From Bugula neritina (lineage: Eukaryota; Bryozoa; Gymnolaemata; Cheilostomatida; Bugulidae): DNA of 64,000 nucleotides. Below, piece after piece: positions 29,348-47,000 of the stretch. The first letter of the stretch is position 1. Each line of letters starts with the position of its first letter. The stretch is from positions 29,998,128-30,062,127 of the forward strand of contig OZ037767.1 in assembly GCA_964035545.1 (NCBI GenBank), in the 5' to 3' direction. The notes under the pieces are model-generated. The model was not told the DNA's origin and made no database searches. It was given only the letters and a program-made list of their open reading frames with translations. Made by a program: the position numbers and the translations under genes.

Positions 29348-30572
29348 GTTTGGGAGAAAGTGTTGAAGCTTCTCCGCCAATCTTCCACTGCAATAATAGT
29401 TAGCAAATAGTGTCACTTTTTGTAAATATTCTGATCTCTATTTTGAAATAAGCATTTACTACACATATACATATAAAACAACATATATTTTTAAACCAGT
29501 TTAACTTGTTATCAGAGTCTTGTATTATATTTATATTTTATTTTGCATAAACTTATATCTAATCTTATAAAGTTCAAAATGAAGATAATCGCTCAATTCT
29601 GGTGTACAAAATTTTTTGTGAAGTTTGGTTGATTCTGTTTCATGCAAGAAATCTTAACGCTCATTAATTTATTTTTATAAATATTGTTTTTGGTCATTTT
29701 ATAACAAATAATATTGCAAGATTTTTTTGAACAAATGCCGTATTAAAATAAAATTGTCTATAAACTGTGATGAACATCTTGTTGTTGCAACTTTGGATAT
29801 ACTAAATAATAAACCCTCGAAAGCAATTAAACTATAAATGGTTCTTGTTTATTGCTGCCACTACAAAGCAGAATTTGAGATATATATCAAGCAGCTATAT
29901 GCTGACTATGAACTATGGATTACAATTGATACTTGCACTAGAATCTAGCAGTTGCCTTACTTATGTATACTACCATGTTGTATTTCAATACATATATCTA
30001 GAATTTTCTTCAGATTTCTACTTAAAATATATATTTTGTTTTGTTGCGTATTTAATGGGCAGATAACTTCTCATGCTGTTTGAATCAACACAATATAGTC
30101 AACACTTTAGAGTTGTGCAATCATTGTATTAGCCTGTGTGTTGTAGAATTGCCTTCATCAATGGTTTTACCAACTAACTTTACTAGAATATGATGGCACT
30201 CAGTCTGTGGCTATATGCTCTTATTGGTTATAACAATTCAGCCCTGAGTTTTTCAATGGAACAATTATGATTGGCATATTGTTCCTCAGTCTATATTATT
30301 TACTTCTATTCATAACAACCAGTATGATTAAACTCATTGATTTTTCATATAGTCATTACGCAATAATAGAAGAAGCTATACTTGCAGTACTGTAACTTAC
30401 TACTAGATCAACTAGCTTGCCAACTGTTAAAGACATTTCTTTAAAAGTAGACAGCTCTAGTAGCTGTTTACATTCAGGTGAGTATGTGTAGTCACTCTAA
30501 TAAACGTAACACAACTTTATCAGCTATCCCACTGTGTTGCTTGGTATGTTAAACGTACGTGTTTTGGTTTGG

Positions 30573-30983
<411 letters not shown>

Positions 30984-30999
30984 AGATTTCAAAAACAGT

Positions 31000-31285
31000 G
31001 AGTACACAGTGAGTAAACACTCATACAGAGATCACACAGTGAGTATATAGTGAGTATATATAGTGAGTATACAGTGAGTATATAGTGAGTATGTAGTGAG
31101 TATGTAGTGAATACACAGTGAGTACACAGTGAGTATACAGTGAGTATATTATAGTGAGTATGTAGTGAGTATATAGTGAGTATGTAGTGAGTATACAGTG
31201 AGTATATTATAGTGAGTATGTAGTGAGTACACAGTGAGTACATAGTAAGTATACAGTGAGTACATAGTGAGTCCACAGTAAGTGT
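31000..31285. repeat. GTGAGTATATA-type minisatellite
   Basis: About 26 copies of a 10-12 bp unit (AGTGAGTATAT, AGTGAGTACAC, AGTGAGTATGT), ending about 45 bp upstream of the acceptor of paralogue B exon 1. Confidence 0.9.
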
Positions 31286-31339
31286 ATTAATATTGATTAT
31301 AGACATCTAATTCTGTCTTATTTGTTGCAGGTTTGAAGG

Positions 31340-34533
<3,194 letters not shown>

Positions 34534-36650
34534 AAAGTGCAAGACTTGTTTCGTCAAAGGAATATGTGATTCCTCACTCCTTGTTTATTAAGTTTAACTT
34601 GAGTTTTGGTAGTCTATTGTACCATACCTTTCTTTTAGCTTCAAATACAGTACCTGGTAAATTATTAATGCACAATTAATATTATAAATTATTTTTTGAT
34701 GCTGAAATTAACCATTTTATTAATTAACAACTTTTATATCAAGAAAAACTAAATTTTGTATTAGTATAGTTTTGTATTGTCATCAGATCGTATATTATAG
34801 TCCCAAAACCATGATATCACATTTTGGCGGTAGAAAATGTTTTGTTCAGTCAGTTAAACAAATATCATACTTTGTATACTAACCATATAGGGGTTATCTA
34901 ATCTACCAAAAATATGATGAATTGCTCAGTTTCGTATGTATTTAAAATGTTTCACTTTAGCAAGCATAACATAATATTATGCTTATACACTCAACAATAG
35001 CGTAAAAAGTAATTATAATGGTACCTCATTTTGTTGGCTAAAGTAATATCTTTTACTTACTATTAATTTGATTTTAAAAAAGTATGATTTTCCGATGTTT
35101 TTGTTGAAATGTATATGCTTTTTTTATTTGTGCAATTATATTTATGTTTTTAAAACTTTAATTATAAATCACTGTTTTATATAATGTACATTTTTGATAC
35201 AAAAGTAAACATACTACCTAAATGTCTCAAATATATGCCTGAAAGAGTCAATTGAAAGCTTTTCAGCATTTATCAAGCTCACATCTTATTAGCTTATAGA
35301 AGATGTAACCATGTTCACCTGGCATATCTATTTCATATTGATTGATTGACATAATGCTGGTAGCAAATGGTGTGTATAAACAATGAAGCCTGCATCTGCC
35401 TTGCAAACTAACCTGCTTTGTGGCCCAAAGGCATACATCAACCTAATAGACATACAGCTACATATCATATATTATATTATATTTATATTACCTACATAAT
35501 ATGCTCTATGTATTACATATAAATGTATATAGCTGTTATATTTTAAATGAGCATATATTGGTGTAGCTAGCTGGCTGGTGACTTTGTCTAAGGTCAGAGT
35601 GATGAATAAACTATGTAGAATGGTACATACTAGGTGAATGCCTTTCTTAAAATCAATGCATGTCTTATAAGCCATAAGCTGAATGTATGACAGGACAGAA
35701 AGTTAGCTAAAAGTTCAATAGTCAGCAACTGTTAGGAATACAAGCTACATCTACACACTGGTCCACAGGCTATATTCAGCAAACAAAGGCAGCATAGTTT
35801 ACTGAGCTGATGTATTGTTAGAATTACAAAACAAATAGAAATTCAAAGGAAGTCAGCAGCTTAGCTCCATTCAGCTTGTATTGATCATTTATTCAATAAT
35901 ATACCTTTTTACTAGCAACAGGATGAGAGGTCAATGAAATTGCACAAGCAAAGTTTAGACGTCAAGCATGTATGAGTTTAACATAACTAACTCATATGAA
36001 ATTAGTAAGTGGAGAACAGAAACTGGCCTCAGGTGAGTAATTGTTGAATTACTTGCAGTCTGGTCACTTTGAACTAGTTATTTATATCTACAAATGAATG
36101 GTATGATTGGCATATTTCTTGCTTACATATTTTAAAATACCATATTCTAAAACTGTTCAAACACTGATAATAAACTAAGGTCCCATGAAAACTTGCTTCA
36201 TCAAATATTCATTAAAGTAGCAAAACTACTTTTATGTGATACTACATAATTATCACAACCAGTTTGTGTCAATGAAAACTTTTATCTTAACTTGTTCCTT
36301 GACTAGTTTGCAAATTTCTTTATGAGCTTTTCAATTTCTGCATTCATGAAATATTAAATACCAATTCTAGATAAGATTAGAACATTGCTTAACAGTTTGA
36401 ATGTTATTATTAGCTGAATATGTTTGATTATAAAAGATCGTAATTGTTTCTAAGACAAGCATAGCTGCATAAAATGCATGGCTAGTACACAAAAGGCTGC
36501 CTGTTGTTTAGTAGTAGTATTATTCACATTACAGCATTGAAAACCAATATTTTACCTTTTAACTGATGTGATCTTGCGTATGAATGAAAAACAACTAAAA
36601 AGGTTAATAATCTTTAAAGGTGATACAAGTTGACCCATTGAAGAAACAAG
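34534..36650. other. Intergenic region between paralogues B and C
   Basis: AT-rich, with no supportable exon. The minus frame at 35472-35675 has no splice or family support. Confidence 0.5.
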
Positions 36651-38396
36651 ATGGCTGAAGCACAAGAATCTGCGCCCAGGGACCCTATGGGTATGACATT
36701 ATACAGCCCATATTCTCAGTATATATCTATCAGCATGTAGAGATTATTTGCAAGCAGCCCCCCCCCCCCCAGTTGAGTGCAAAGTTCCTACCTTGACCTC
36801 AATTCTAAAATTTAGATCCTCAAACTACTGTACCTAGTCATCTCCAACTGCTAACAAAAAAGTTCTAGCATGTATGCCTGATGACATATCATTTTAAATG
36901 AAAATAATTGAAATAAGACTTTATACCGCTGTTACCATGAGCATATAACGTAAGTGAAGAAAAATTAATGCATAAGCCAAGGAGTTGATTGAATTCTAAA
37001 CTTTGTAGCTACATCAATATTGCGCTGTTTTAGCACCACCTTCTTACAATGAGCTGTTTGGGCCGAAAACACAAGAAGACAAAACAGAAGAGGAGGTAAA
37101 CACTGACACGCCCCCACAGCTACCACCATTTTCAGAGGATAGCATATCTATTTCTATAGACATCGTGCAGTCACGGGCAACAGCACCTCCACCAGATGAC
37201 TCTTCTGAACCTTTCAAATGTCCGAGAGTGAAATGCTGTGCTCGTCCAAAGCTGCAACTTCCCAAATGTCCGAGCAGATGCTCTACTCCCTCAAACTGTC
37301 TGCGGTCAAGCTGTAGATGCTGTGACTCAAATGAGTGTAAGTGCTTCAACATTACTCAAATAAGTTGCTACTCTGTCTGTCTGTCTGTCTGTCTGTCTAT
37401 AAGGGCAAAACAAGAGTTACATGCAGGTGATTAGAAAACAGCCTTGTGAGTCTAATCAAACTGAATATAACTTTCTCACACTCACTTTTGTTTGTGTAAG
37501 ATAAAAAACTGATTTTAGCTTTGGATTTGCTTTCTTTTTAAAAATATGATCAAGTTTTCCCATAGACTGCAGAGTTGCTCTCTTGATAGGAATATGATTG
37601 TGTAATCTGGTTGACTATAGGCTTTTTTAAATTAAGCCATGTTAGTCTCATTGAGAGCTTTCAAGTACAATAAAGCATAATTCTTTAAGCCAAGCAGAAA
37701 CAATTGTGACTAGAGAGCCTTTCTGACATCAAAAATGATTTTTGTACTTAGAGTATGACGTAATAGTTTATTATATTATATAGACATGTCAGGAAAAGCA
37801 CTCTAATTTACATGCAAGGCATTATTATAGCTGTAAATATTCAAAAAGTTGTAGTTGTGAATGAAGCGCCCTGCAACTTTTTGTTACTCAAATAAAATGA
37901 CAATAGATAGCAACAAGTTAGAAAAATAATTATCAGTTTATTACAAAAAAGATACAAGATAACTATTTTCTTTTTCTCCAAATGTGTTAGATACTTAACC
38001 AAACTGTTACATGTACTACCAGCCTTGCTAAGTGTTGCTGAAATATTATATAATGGTGAGCTGATTTCATTGTAGCCTGTAGTCTAGCCCGATTGACATA
38101 TGTGGTTGGCGTTTGCTTGTGCATAGCCAATACAAGTGTTGGTGAGTATAAATAAACTCTCCCCAAGTATAGTGTATCTGAGAAAATAGTTCAAATTAGA
38201 GAGTGAGGGATGGAAGGTGAAGAGCCTGAGAGGCATGGTGCATGTATTTAAGTACATGTTGTGTAATTTGCATAAAGATTACAAACTGTTCAAAAATTTA
38301 CCTGATACTGAATATTTTCTCGTGAGAAGGCTTACCTTAAAACTTTCACGTATAAATATGTGCATGTTTATGTATATGCACATGTATATATATATA

Positions 38397-38460
<64 letters not shown>

Positions 38461-39702
38461 TGTGCATGTGTATGTATATGTATATGTGCACCTATATATA
38501 CATGTATATGTACATGTATAATGCATTGCTTATTTTAGGAAGAATATATAGCAATTGTATAGACTACTCATCCTCAGCCCAGTCGCTACTGACGATTGGC
38601 GTACTAGGATTTATTTATCTAGCACTTGGCGTGTTTAGACGAATTCGACGGTGGGGAGGACATGATGAAGACAAAGTTTCGAAAGTGTTGTGGAGAATAG
38701 TTGGACCTTGCATAATCTTGGCAGCATTCTACTATGGTGAGTTTCTCTTAAGTTTGTTTGCTGTGTTTGGTTTAACGTAAATTTTTTCTGAGATCTTTCA
38801 AACTTGTGGTTATTAGTCAAAACTTGCACGAGTAAGAGTGATAGTTGGAAAAAGAATTTCAGTTCACTTCACGATCATTATCAAGAGAACATAAATTGAA
38901 CTGAAACTAACATCTGGCTCATGTAAAAGTTGCTGCAGTATTACATTATGAGAATCAAGTTCTCATTCTATTAATCCAGAGCTTTGTGTTTGCATTTCTA
39001 TCCGATAGGGTTGAGTTATAAGTCCCCAAAAAAGCAAATTTAACACTTTCCTCAACAGAAACACAGAATTCCCTTGATTTAGTCATGAAGCAAAATTTTG
39101 CTTCTTTTCACTTTGCTAAATCTTTTTAATTTCTTAAATACTGTATAAAATATAATAATTTATGTTTATAGGCGCATTTTCCTTCTATGCATGGTGGACG
39201 TTTAGAAGTTGTGAGCCCTTTGCATTTTCATGTACCTGCGGGAATACTCTGTTAATATATTCAATGATATTTTACTCTATTTGCATCGTTGTGGCTGTCC
39301 CAATTTCACTCTTTATTATATACACTATCTGCAAGAAAGTTCTCAGCTTTTGCAAAGAGGTTAGTTGTTGGTATTTGTGCTAAGTAACATGTTTGGAGTG
39401 TACTATTACTCAATAAGGTACTTGAAAGTACAAAGTCACAAATTAAGTGTAGAACTTGTATTCACATTTTTAGCTCGAATCTCAGCCATCATTCAGTAAA
39501 GTTTAAGCTGCTAGGAATTAAGTATTAATTTTTTGAAGTTTCGATCATATTTTCATTAATTTTATTATAATAGATATGCCACATGTTTTGGGAGGTAAAA
39601 GGTCTCATTCTCACTGTATTTTGAGCTTTAAATAAATAGCCTACTTTTTCATCTTTAACTACTACTACTTTGTTTGTTTATTTATTGTAGATCTGCTGCT
39701 AG
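36651..39702 (+). CDS. PPxY four-helix membrane protein, paralogue C (268 aa)
   Basis: Third member of the family. Exons: 36651-36690, 37034-37336, 38076-38141, 38539-38736, 39172-39359, 39691-39702, in phase, giving 807 nt. The exon pattern and phases (1,1,1,1,0) are the same as in B. Exon 1 is MAEAQESAPRDPMG. Exon 2 starts APPSYNELFGPK, which completes the PPxY motif across the junction, and ends in a Cys-rich block (about 14 Cys in 45 residues). Helices lie in exons 3, 4 and 5. RSCEPF in exon 5 matches KPCNPF and KPCDPF of A and B. The last exon encodes only ICC and the stop. Possible roles are as for B. The Cys-rich block might be palmitoylated or bind metal, which is inference. Confidence 0.84.
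36761..36770. repeat. Poly-C tract
   Basis: At least ten C residues in intron 1 of paralogue C, otherwise rare in this AT-rich window. Confidence 0.9.
38396..38462. repeat. (GCGT)n microsatellite
   Basis: About 14 GCGT units flanked by TGTATATG repeats in intron 3 of paralogue C. Confidence 0.95.
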
Positions 39703-40278
39703 GTAGTGACTTAAACTCGAGTCTATAGCATTGCGACATGAGTCTTCAGGACAGGGAAAACCTTAAAAGTAACAATATTTTGGGCTTAAAATATTATTGT
39801 TATTTCAACTTTTTTTATAACCAGTGACTATGCATTTTAATTATTTTTTAAAATCTTTTTGGTGTCGAAATTTAATTAGTATTTTTTGTAAGTAAAATAT
39901 ATTGTATAGCATTACTATTTCAACACAACTTAATGAAAAAGGCAGAAACGTCGGCCATATTAAGCCTGAGTTACCCTAAGTTGATCAAGTTAACGAAGTC
40001 AGCTATTGTTGCAAATACAGCTTTTTACTTCGAAATATTGCAGGATTTCTTTTATCAAGATAACAAGGACAACTTCCAACATATTTAAACAAACAGCCCA
40101 CCGAATTGTACAAGCATATTTTTATTATCATCTGTAAGGGGTATAATTTAAAATATAATAATTATGTTATATACAAAATGCATCGTATCATAGATTATAA
40201 ATGAAAAGCAACAATAAATTACAATTTCACTAGTCAAAGGTTTTCCAACTATCCGCAGTAACTTCTAACTTTATCCAA
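39703..40278. other. Convergent intergenic region between paralogue C and LON
   Basis: No exon is seen. TTTATT at 40121-40126 reads AATAAA on the minus strand, 153 bp past the LON stop, and is the likely LON polyadenylation signal. Confidence 0.5.
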
Positions 40279-40979
40279 TTACGGAGTGTTCAAGAAAATG
40301 TCAGGAAAGATAACTCTAAACACATTGTCGTATGTAGATGCAAAATGCACTTCCAGGTCCTCTTTGATTTTGGTGTCGAGTTCATCAAAGTCTGTTTTGT
40401 TCTCCTCTGGCAGTACGATACAAGAGATTCCGGCTCGCTTGGCCTACAGGAAGTAACACAAGCTCGCTAACTACAGAGTAATAAGGTATACCAAGAGGAG
40501 ATAACTCTGTGGACATGCAATAACAGCTCATATTACTGCATCACCTTTGTACATGAAACTTGAAACTACTTTAGCACTGCTGAGGTTTGTTAAAATACAA
40601 AATATGGCCTCAAAACTGATGAAATGATTTCGACGAATAAATGATATAGTCTATACGAGGATGACCATAGAAGGAAATGAGTTGGACTGAGCACAGAACT
40701 TACAGCTATGACTTTCTCTTTAATACCTCCAACAGGCAAGACTTTACCAGTGAGAGACAACTCCCCAGTCATTGCTACATTGTGTCTGATTGGCTGATTC
40801 AAGGCAAGAGAGAGTAGAGCAGATACTATAGTACAGCCAGCACTGGGTCCGTCTTTTGGTGTGGCACCCTGCAAAGAGTTATAGTAGTGGTAGTAGCGGT
40901 AGTGGTAGCGGTAGTGGTAGCAGTAGTAGTAAGTGCAGTAGTAGTAAGTGCAGTAGTAGTAAGTGTAGTAGTAGTAAGT

Positions 40980-41072
<93 letters not shown>

Positions 41073-44000
41073 GTAGTAGCAGCAGCAGCAGCAGCAGTAG
41101 TAGCAGTAGAATCACCTCAGGTACGTGCAGGTGGAGATGACCATCTTGCAGTGTGTGGTTATCCTTCTGCACTCTGGAGAGGAAGGACTTGGCGTAGGTA
41201 AGTGCAATGTGGGTAGATTCCTTCATAACATCTCCCAGATTCCCTGTCACCTACAGTAACGCAGTTACACACATATATTTACATGTGACCATGGCAATTC
41301 CTCTCTCATATGCCATGCAGCTGGAACTCTCAAAAGTCAACTCTAAGTTTTATATAATTGAAAATTTTGAGGTTCAATGAAGCTTATCAGAATAAAAATA
41401 AATTATATGACATGGGAAGGCAAATGGTAAAAATGAATACAACATTTCAGGTTAAATGTTCCTGAATGATGTACCTATTTGATACATTGTAGCTTTCCTG
41501 TCTAATAAATCATAATTGCACAATTTATACAAAACATGTTGATTAGAACCGGCTAGTCTCAAGCTTTCCAATGATATAATAAAATGAGCTTTAGGAGCTT
41601 CAAATTGCTGAAAAATGGTGTCCGAATGAAAAGCTGTTGAAACTAGATTGCATGAGTATTTTTGTATCACTGTTTAGCTTTTTTACCTGCATGAAGGGAG
41701 TGAATATACAATGTACATTTTACCTGCACTGAAGGAGTACACAATGTATATTTCACCTGAGCTGAAGAAGTATACAATGTATGTTTTACCTGCAAGGAGC
41801 CCTTCTCAGACTCTCTGTCTGTGCCGTCAGACAGAACTTGGTTCTTCAGACTGGTTTCTATGTAGAGAGTGGATCCACCTGCAATACAGACACAACACTA
41901 AACTGTTCAGGTGCACTTGCATGTTTATTAATAGCAGTATAGGTAAGGTAAGGTAGCAATTGGGTTTCACTATCTGCATATATAGAAATACCTGACAAGT
42001 CAACTTGTAGCCTAAACTGTAGGCACCAGAGCAGCTTACTGAGAAACAAGCTTTACAGATACTTGCACTGTGATATAACATTATTATCTATAAACTTTGC
42101 TTAGAAGGTCTTCCAATATTATGAGGGTGAATGTTTATAACAGGATTATACTTTAGAAAGAAGACATTGTCAAATTAATTGCACTAACTATAAGCACACA
42201 ACATTAGACTGTGTGTAGAAATGTGTAGAAGTGTACAAAATGTATACAGAAGTGTATAATGTAGAAGAGTATAGGCATATGTTACACACCCATAGAGGTC
42301 CAGGCGAGTCCGCACACGACACCAGGGGGCGTTACGTCGTACAACCTGTCTCTGATGAACACAGGTTTGCCGACAAAGTCTGTGAGATTAGACTCCGTGA
42401 CGTGCACTTTGTCTCCGGATTCATCTACTATCTTGAAGGCGGCTTTGCGATAAATCTACGTACAGGTACGTGTAATATAATATCTACGTACAGGTACGTG
42501 TAATATAATATCTACATACAGGTAAGTGTAATATAATATCTACGTACAGGTAAGTGTAATATAATATCTACGTACAGGTACGTGTAATATAATATCTACG
42601 TACAGGTACGTGTAATATAATATCTACATACAGGTAAGTGTAATATAATATCTACGTACAGGTAAGTGTAATATAATATCTACGTACAGGTACGTGTAGT
42701 ATAATATCTACGTACAGGTACGTGTAATATAATATCTACGTACAGGTACGTGTAGTATAATATCTACGTACAGGTACGTGTAATATAATATCTACGTACA
42801 GGTATGCGACTATGTGTAAGGGAAGACAACTTACTTTCTCGATTTGCTTTTGAAGATTCCGGACTCCACTTTCTCTGCAGTAGGCGCGAATCAGTCTCCG
42901 TAGAGCAACATCCTCTAAATCTACTTTGTTCTCCATACCACTTGACTGTGCTATGTTCTTCACCAGATGGCGCTGTGGAGGTCAATATGTTTGTGAGAGA
43001 AGTGATCATCATTACTAATACACTGCATGCCAGTGTCAACATACCAGAGTATGTAGTAGTAAAGCGTTGAAATTTTTATCAAGTAATTTTTTTATTTAAA
43101 ATATTTTGAAGTGTATTAGTCAATGTAATGCGTATTTAATAAAGATTTTAGCTTTCTGCAATTGCTGGAGTTTCGTCACATCATATCAATCACTGGATAA
43201 GTAAGTATATTAAGTAAGTATAGTAAGTATGTATAATGATTGCGATACTAACAGAGGCGATATTCATCTTCTCATCCTCAATATAGCCTGAAATCTCAAT
43301 CATTTCCATTCTATCCCTTAACGGGTCGGGTATCTGGTCTATCACATTAGCTGTGCATATGAACAGCACCTGCAACACAAGTCATATTAACCAACACAGA
43401 TTGATCTACTAGTGACAGGACTTGCAAGTGCCCTGTCACTTGACACTGGGTGTATTGGTAGCAGACTTAGTCACATGGCATCTATCAACATAGTTTATCG
43501 CATATTATATTTAAATACAATCTACAATGTAGGAAGATGAAAATGTATAAAAAGGTATCATTTATCCTCATATAACGCATCCGCAGGCTATTTTCGTCCT
43601 TCTATAGTAAAAAATTTAGTTCATAAATACCCATATTTATATAATAGTTTCTAGAATATACTATATAGAATACATTCTACATTCTCTATAAATTCCCGAA
43701 TACATTATATAGATCATAGACTTAAAGATGATATACAATCAGACAGAGTAATTCACACAGACTATGTATAAAGCAGAACCGTAGACAGATGTTCACAACA
43801 CCCAGTCATGTTGAGTGAGAGACTCTACCTTGCTCAGGTCTAGAGGTATGTCTAAATAGTGGTCCAGGAAGTTTGTATTCTGCTCAGGGTCCAGCAGCTC
43901 CAGCAGTGCCGAGGCGGGGTCCCCTTGGTACCCCCTCCCTAATTTGTCAACCTAAAGTATTCCAAACACCAAAACACATATATATTACTATAAATAGAAA

Positions 44001-47000
44001 TTACTGTAATATTATAGAGAATAGAACTGCATGGCATAAGTTTTGTATAGTCATTATAATACGGGGCGGTAGCCAACCCACCTCATCTATTAGAATGAGA
44101 GGGTTCTCAGTCTTGGTTTTCTTCAGACACTGAAGTATCTTGCCAGGCATAGCACCAACATAGGTCCTTCTATGACCTGCGAATACAAGGTCAGCAGTGA
44201 GTCGGCTAACCCCAACAGAGCATGCTCTCTCTCTTCAGCGTGAGAAAGGATCTTGTTTAGCACAATGTCAGAGTATAATAGACACAGTTACACCACAGCA
44301 TGTTATGTAGGTAAGACTCTCCACACAAATACAATTCTTTATTGGAGGTGTCATACATTACTCTAACATGGGAGTTGTCATATATTACCTTTAACATGGG
44401 AGTTGTCATACACTACCTCTAACATGGGAGTTGTCATACACTACCTCTAACATGGGAGTTGTCATACACTACCTTTAACATGAGAGTTGTCATACACTAC
44501 TTTTACCATAGGAGGGAAGAACAAACTGCCACACAAATAATCTCTAAAGTTTCTATGCTATTTTTATAAATACCTTTGATTTCCGCGACGTCTGTCATCC
44601 CCCCAACGCTGAACCTGAAGTACTGTCTGTCCAGAGCTCTGGCTATGGACTTGGCAATAGAAGTTTTACCAGTGCCAGGTGGGCCGTGGAAACAGAGTAT
44701 CTTCCCCTGAGTGTGTCCCTTCAACTTGCTCACAGCTATAAACTCCTACAGTGTATGACTTAACAGTAATACATGTGAATACCACCACCATTCTGACAGC
44801 CAGTAACATTGCAAGAATATACAGTATATTAACAAGTCACTACGACTTGACTTTTGAAACAAGCCATAGAGACTTGACTTGTGAAACAAGTTACACAAAC
44901 TTAAGTTCGGAAACAAGTCACAGTGACCAAGTTTGATCTCAAATATTGTAGCCTGTGCTCATACATTAGAGTATCAGATTGCGGAGGCCCACAGTATTTA
45001 CTTCAAGGCATTGATAGAACTTATCATGACATTTAAATACTTGTATAATAAATAGTTGAATATACTTCTGCAGTATTCTTTAGTTCAAACTGACTTTATT
45101 TACAATCTGTGGCTCAACCTATTACATACATTGTTATGAACTTTGGCAAGCTTATGTTTATTTTTTACAATAAAGCAATTTTTAATTATTCCATGAGTTC
45201 AAAAGCATGTTTAGTAGGGGCCATAAAATCAACCACAGATTTTACTGAAATATACAGCTAAGTATTTCACTAATGAAAACAATGTTGACACTGTCAGTTA
45301 TGTGAGAATTTAAAAAAAGAAGCTACATCACAGACAGAATTTCATTGTCAAAAAGAAACCACCATTACATTGGTTTATCAAAAACTAGCATCTTTGTTTA
45401 GAAATTTAGTATAGCAATGGCAAATTATCCTGGGTTGTCTCCCCATTTCTTTATGCCCTGCGGCACATGGCAGGTAAAAGGCAACTTGATATTTATCAGT
45501 TAGTTTCTCTTAGAATCTGAATGTCACTGAATGTTATATTGAGTTTTGATAAATATTGTTCCAACCTTAGGATTGGTAGCTACACAAACTTGAGTCATCT
45601 GATTACAATATCTAATGATACTCTAAGTTTATGACAATATCTCATGATTCAGCTGCAAAAGGTGCTGCCAAACAGACTGTGACAACAAAATTATTTGAAT
45701 ATTTAAATTTCATTTTTCTAATGGTGTAGAGCGTTACTTATTAGGAAAATATAAATCAAGACAAATTATTTAAAAATGAATAACAGGTGAAAGGTTGGCT
45801 TGGTTGTGTATGTGTTGGTTTGGTGAGAGTCCTGTGTTAGATCAGCCAGTATCAGTTTCTCTTTGTTTGTCACACAAGTTATGTTGAACATACGACTAGA
45901 TTGAGTAAGAGAACATGTCATGGACGGTGCTGACGGCTGATGCACTGCAGAAATATTACGACAGCCACCGAAACTACTCACCTTACCACGGCAGCCCACA
46001 AGCTCCATTGGTGTATAGTTACAATACTAAGGTACTTAGCTGTAAAACCTGTATCTAGATATTCAACTCTCATTCGACTTTGGTTTAACATCTTGTTGTA
46101 GTGAGCAGAAGACGGGCAACATCATGATCTGAAAATTTGTGCGACAAAAATCCCCAACTGTGTGGAATGTATTACACTACACTGCCATCCACAACAACCA
46201 CAATCATTTGTTTTACAGGCAAATCCCTGGGACACGAATCCACCTCTAGGGACAACTCCTAACATAGTGTGGCCTCAGAATCAGAATCCCTTCCAGTACC
46301 AAGGAGGTACGGCACCGTGGCCGCACAGCAATCCGGAATCTTTAGTACCTGAGTATATGCCAATTCAGGGGATACCAGGAAATCATATGACCAATCAGCC
46401 GAGAGCGGGAATGGTGTTCCCTAACAGCTGTAATCCTACGGCAGAGGCTAACAGGGGTTCAAATCGAAATAATTCCAACCAAAAGAAACAGACTAGTAAC
46501 ATGTTTGTCTGTCCGTGCTGCGGTAACTTAGCAACCAAACAGAATAAGGCAGCAGGTACTTCCAATACTTGAGGGTACCGCTTCCAAGGTTGTTTATCTG
46601 TAGTCGAGGATTTTAAAATTCCTTGACTGAAAATCAATTGGAAGGTTTAAAATGTGTTTCTTATAACGAGCCGTGTTTATTAATTTTTACAGGAAACAGT
46701 TTGACTGACACAAGCAGTGACCTGAGTTCTACAATCAACAGGAGCAGCAGTAGTAACACCTGCAGTAGTAACACCTGCAGTAGTAACAGTAGAGCCTATC
46801 AACACACACAACCTTCAAACTCAGCCAATAGACAAGCAGCTAACATCAACCAAAACGCACAGTACACAGGTAACCAACGACCTTCACCTACCAAGTTTAG
46901 CAGCCCATGTTGAACGTGTGCGTAAAGATGCTAATATGTGCTCAGCGTAGGTTTCTGGCTGTTGATTTGGAACTTGAAATTAGAAGACAGCAGTTGGGCC

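Noticed and set aside
37044-37352. Minus-strand frame of 102 codons
   Set aside because: It is the reverse complement of exon 2 of paralogue C, which has splice, phase and motif support on plus.
40856-41250. Poly-Ser, poly-Val and poly-Leu frames
   Set aside because: They come from the AGT trinucleotide repeat in a LON intron; only 41116-41250 on minus is coding.
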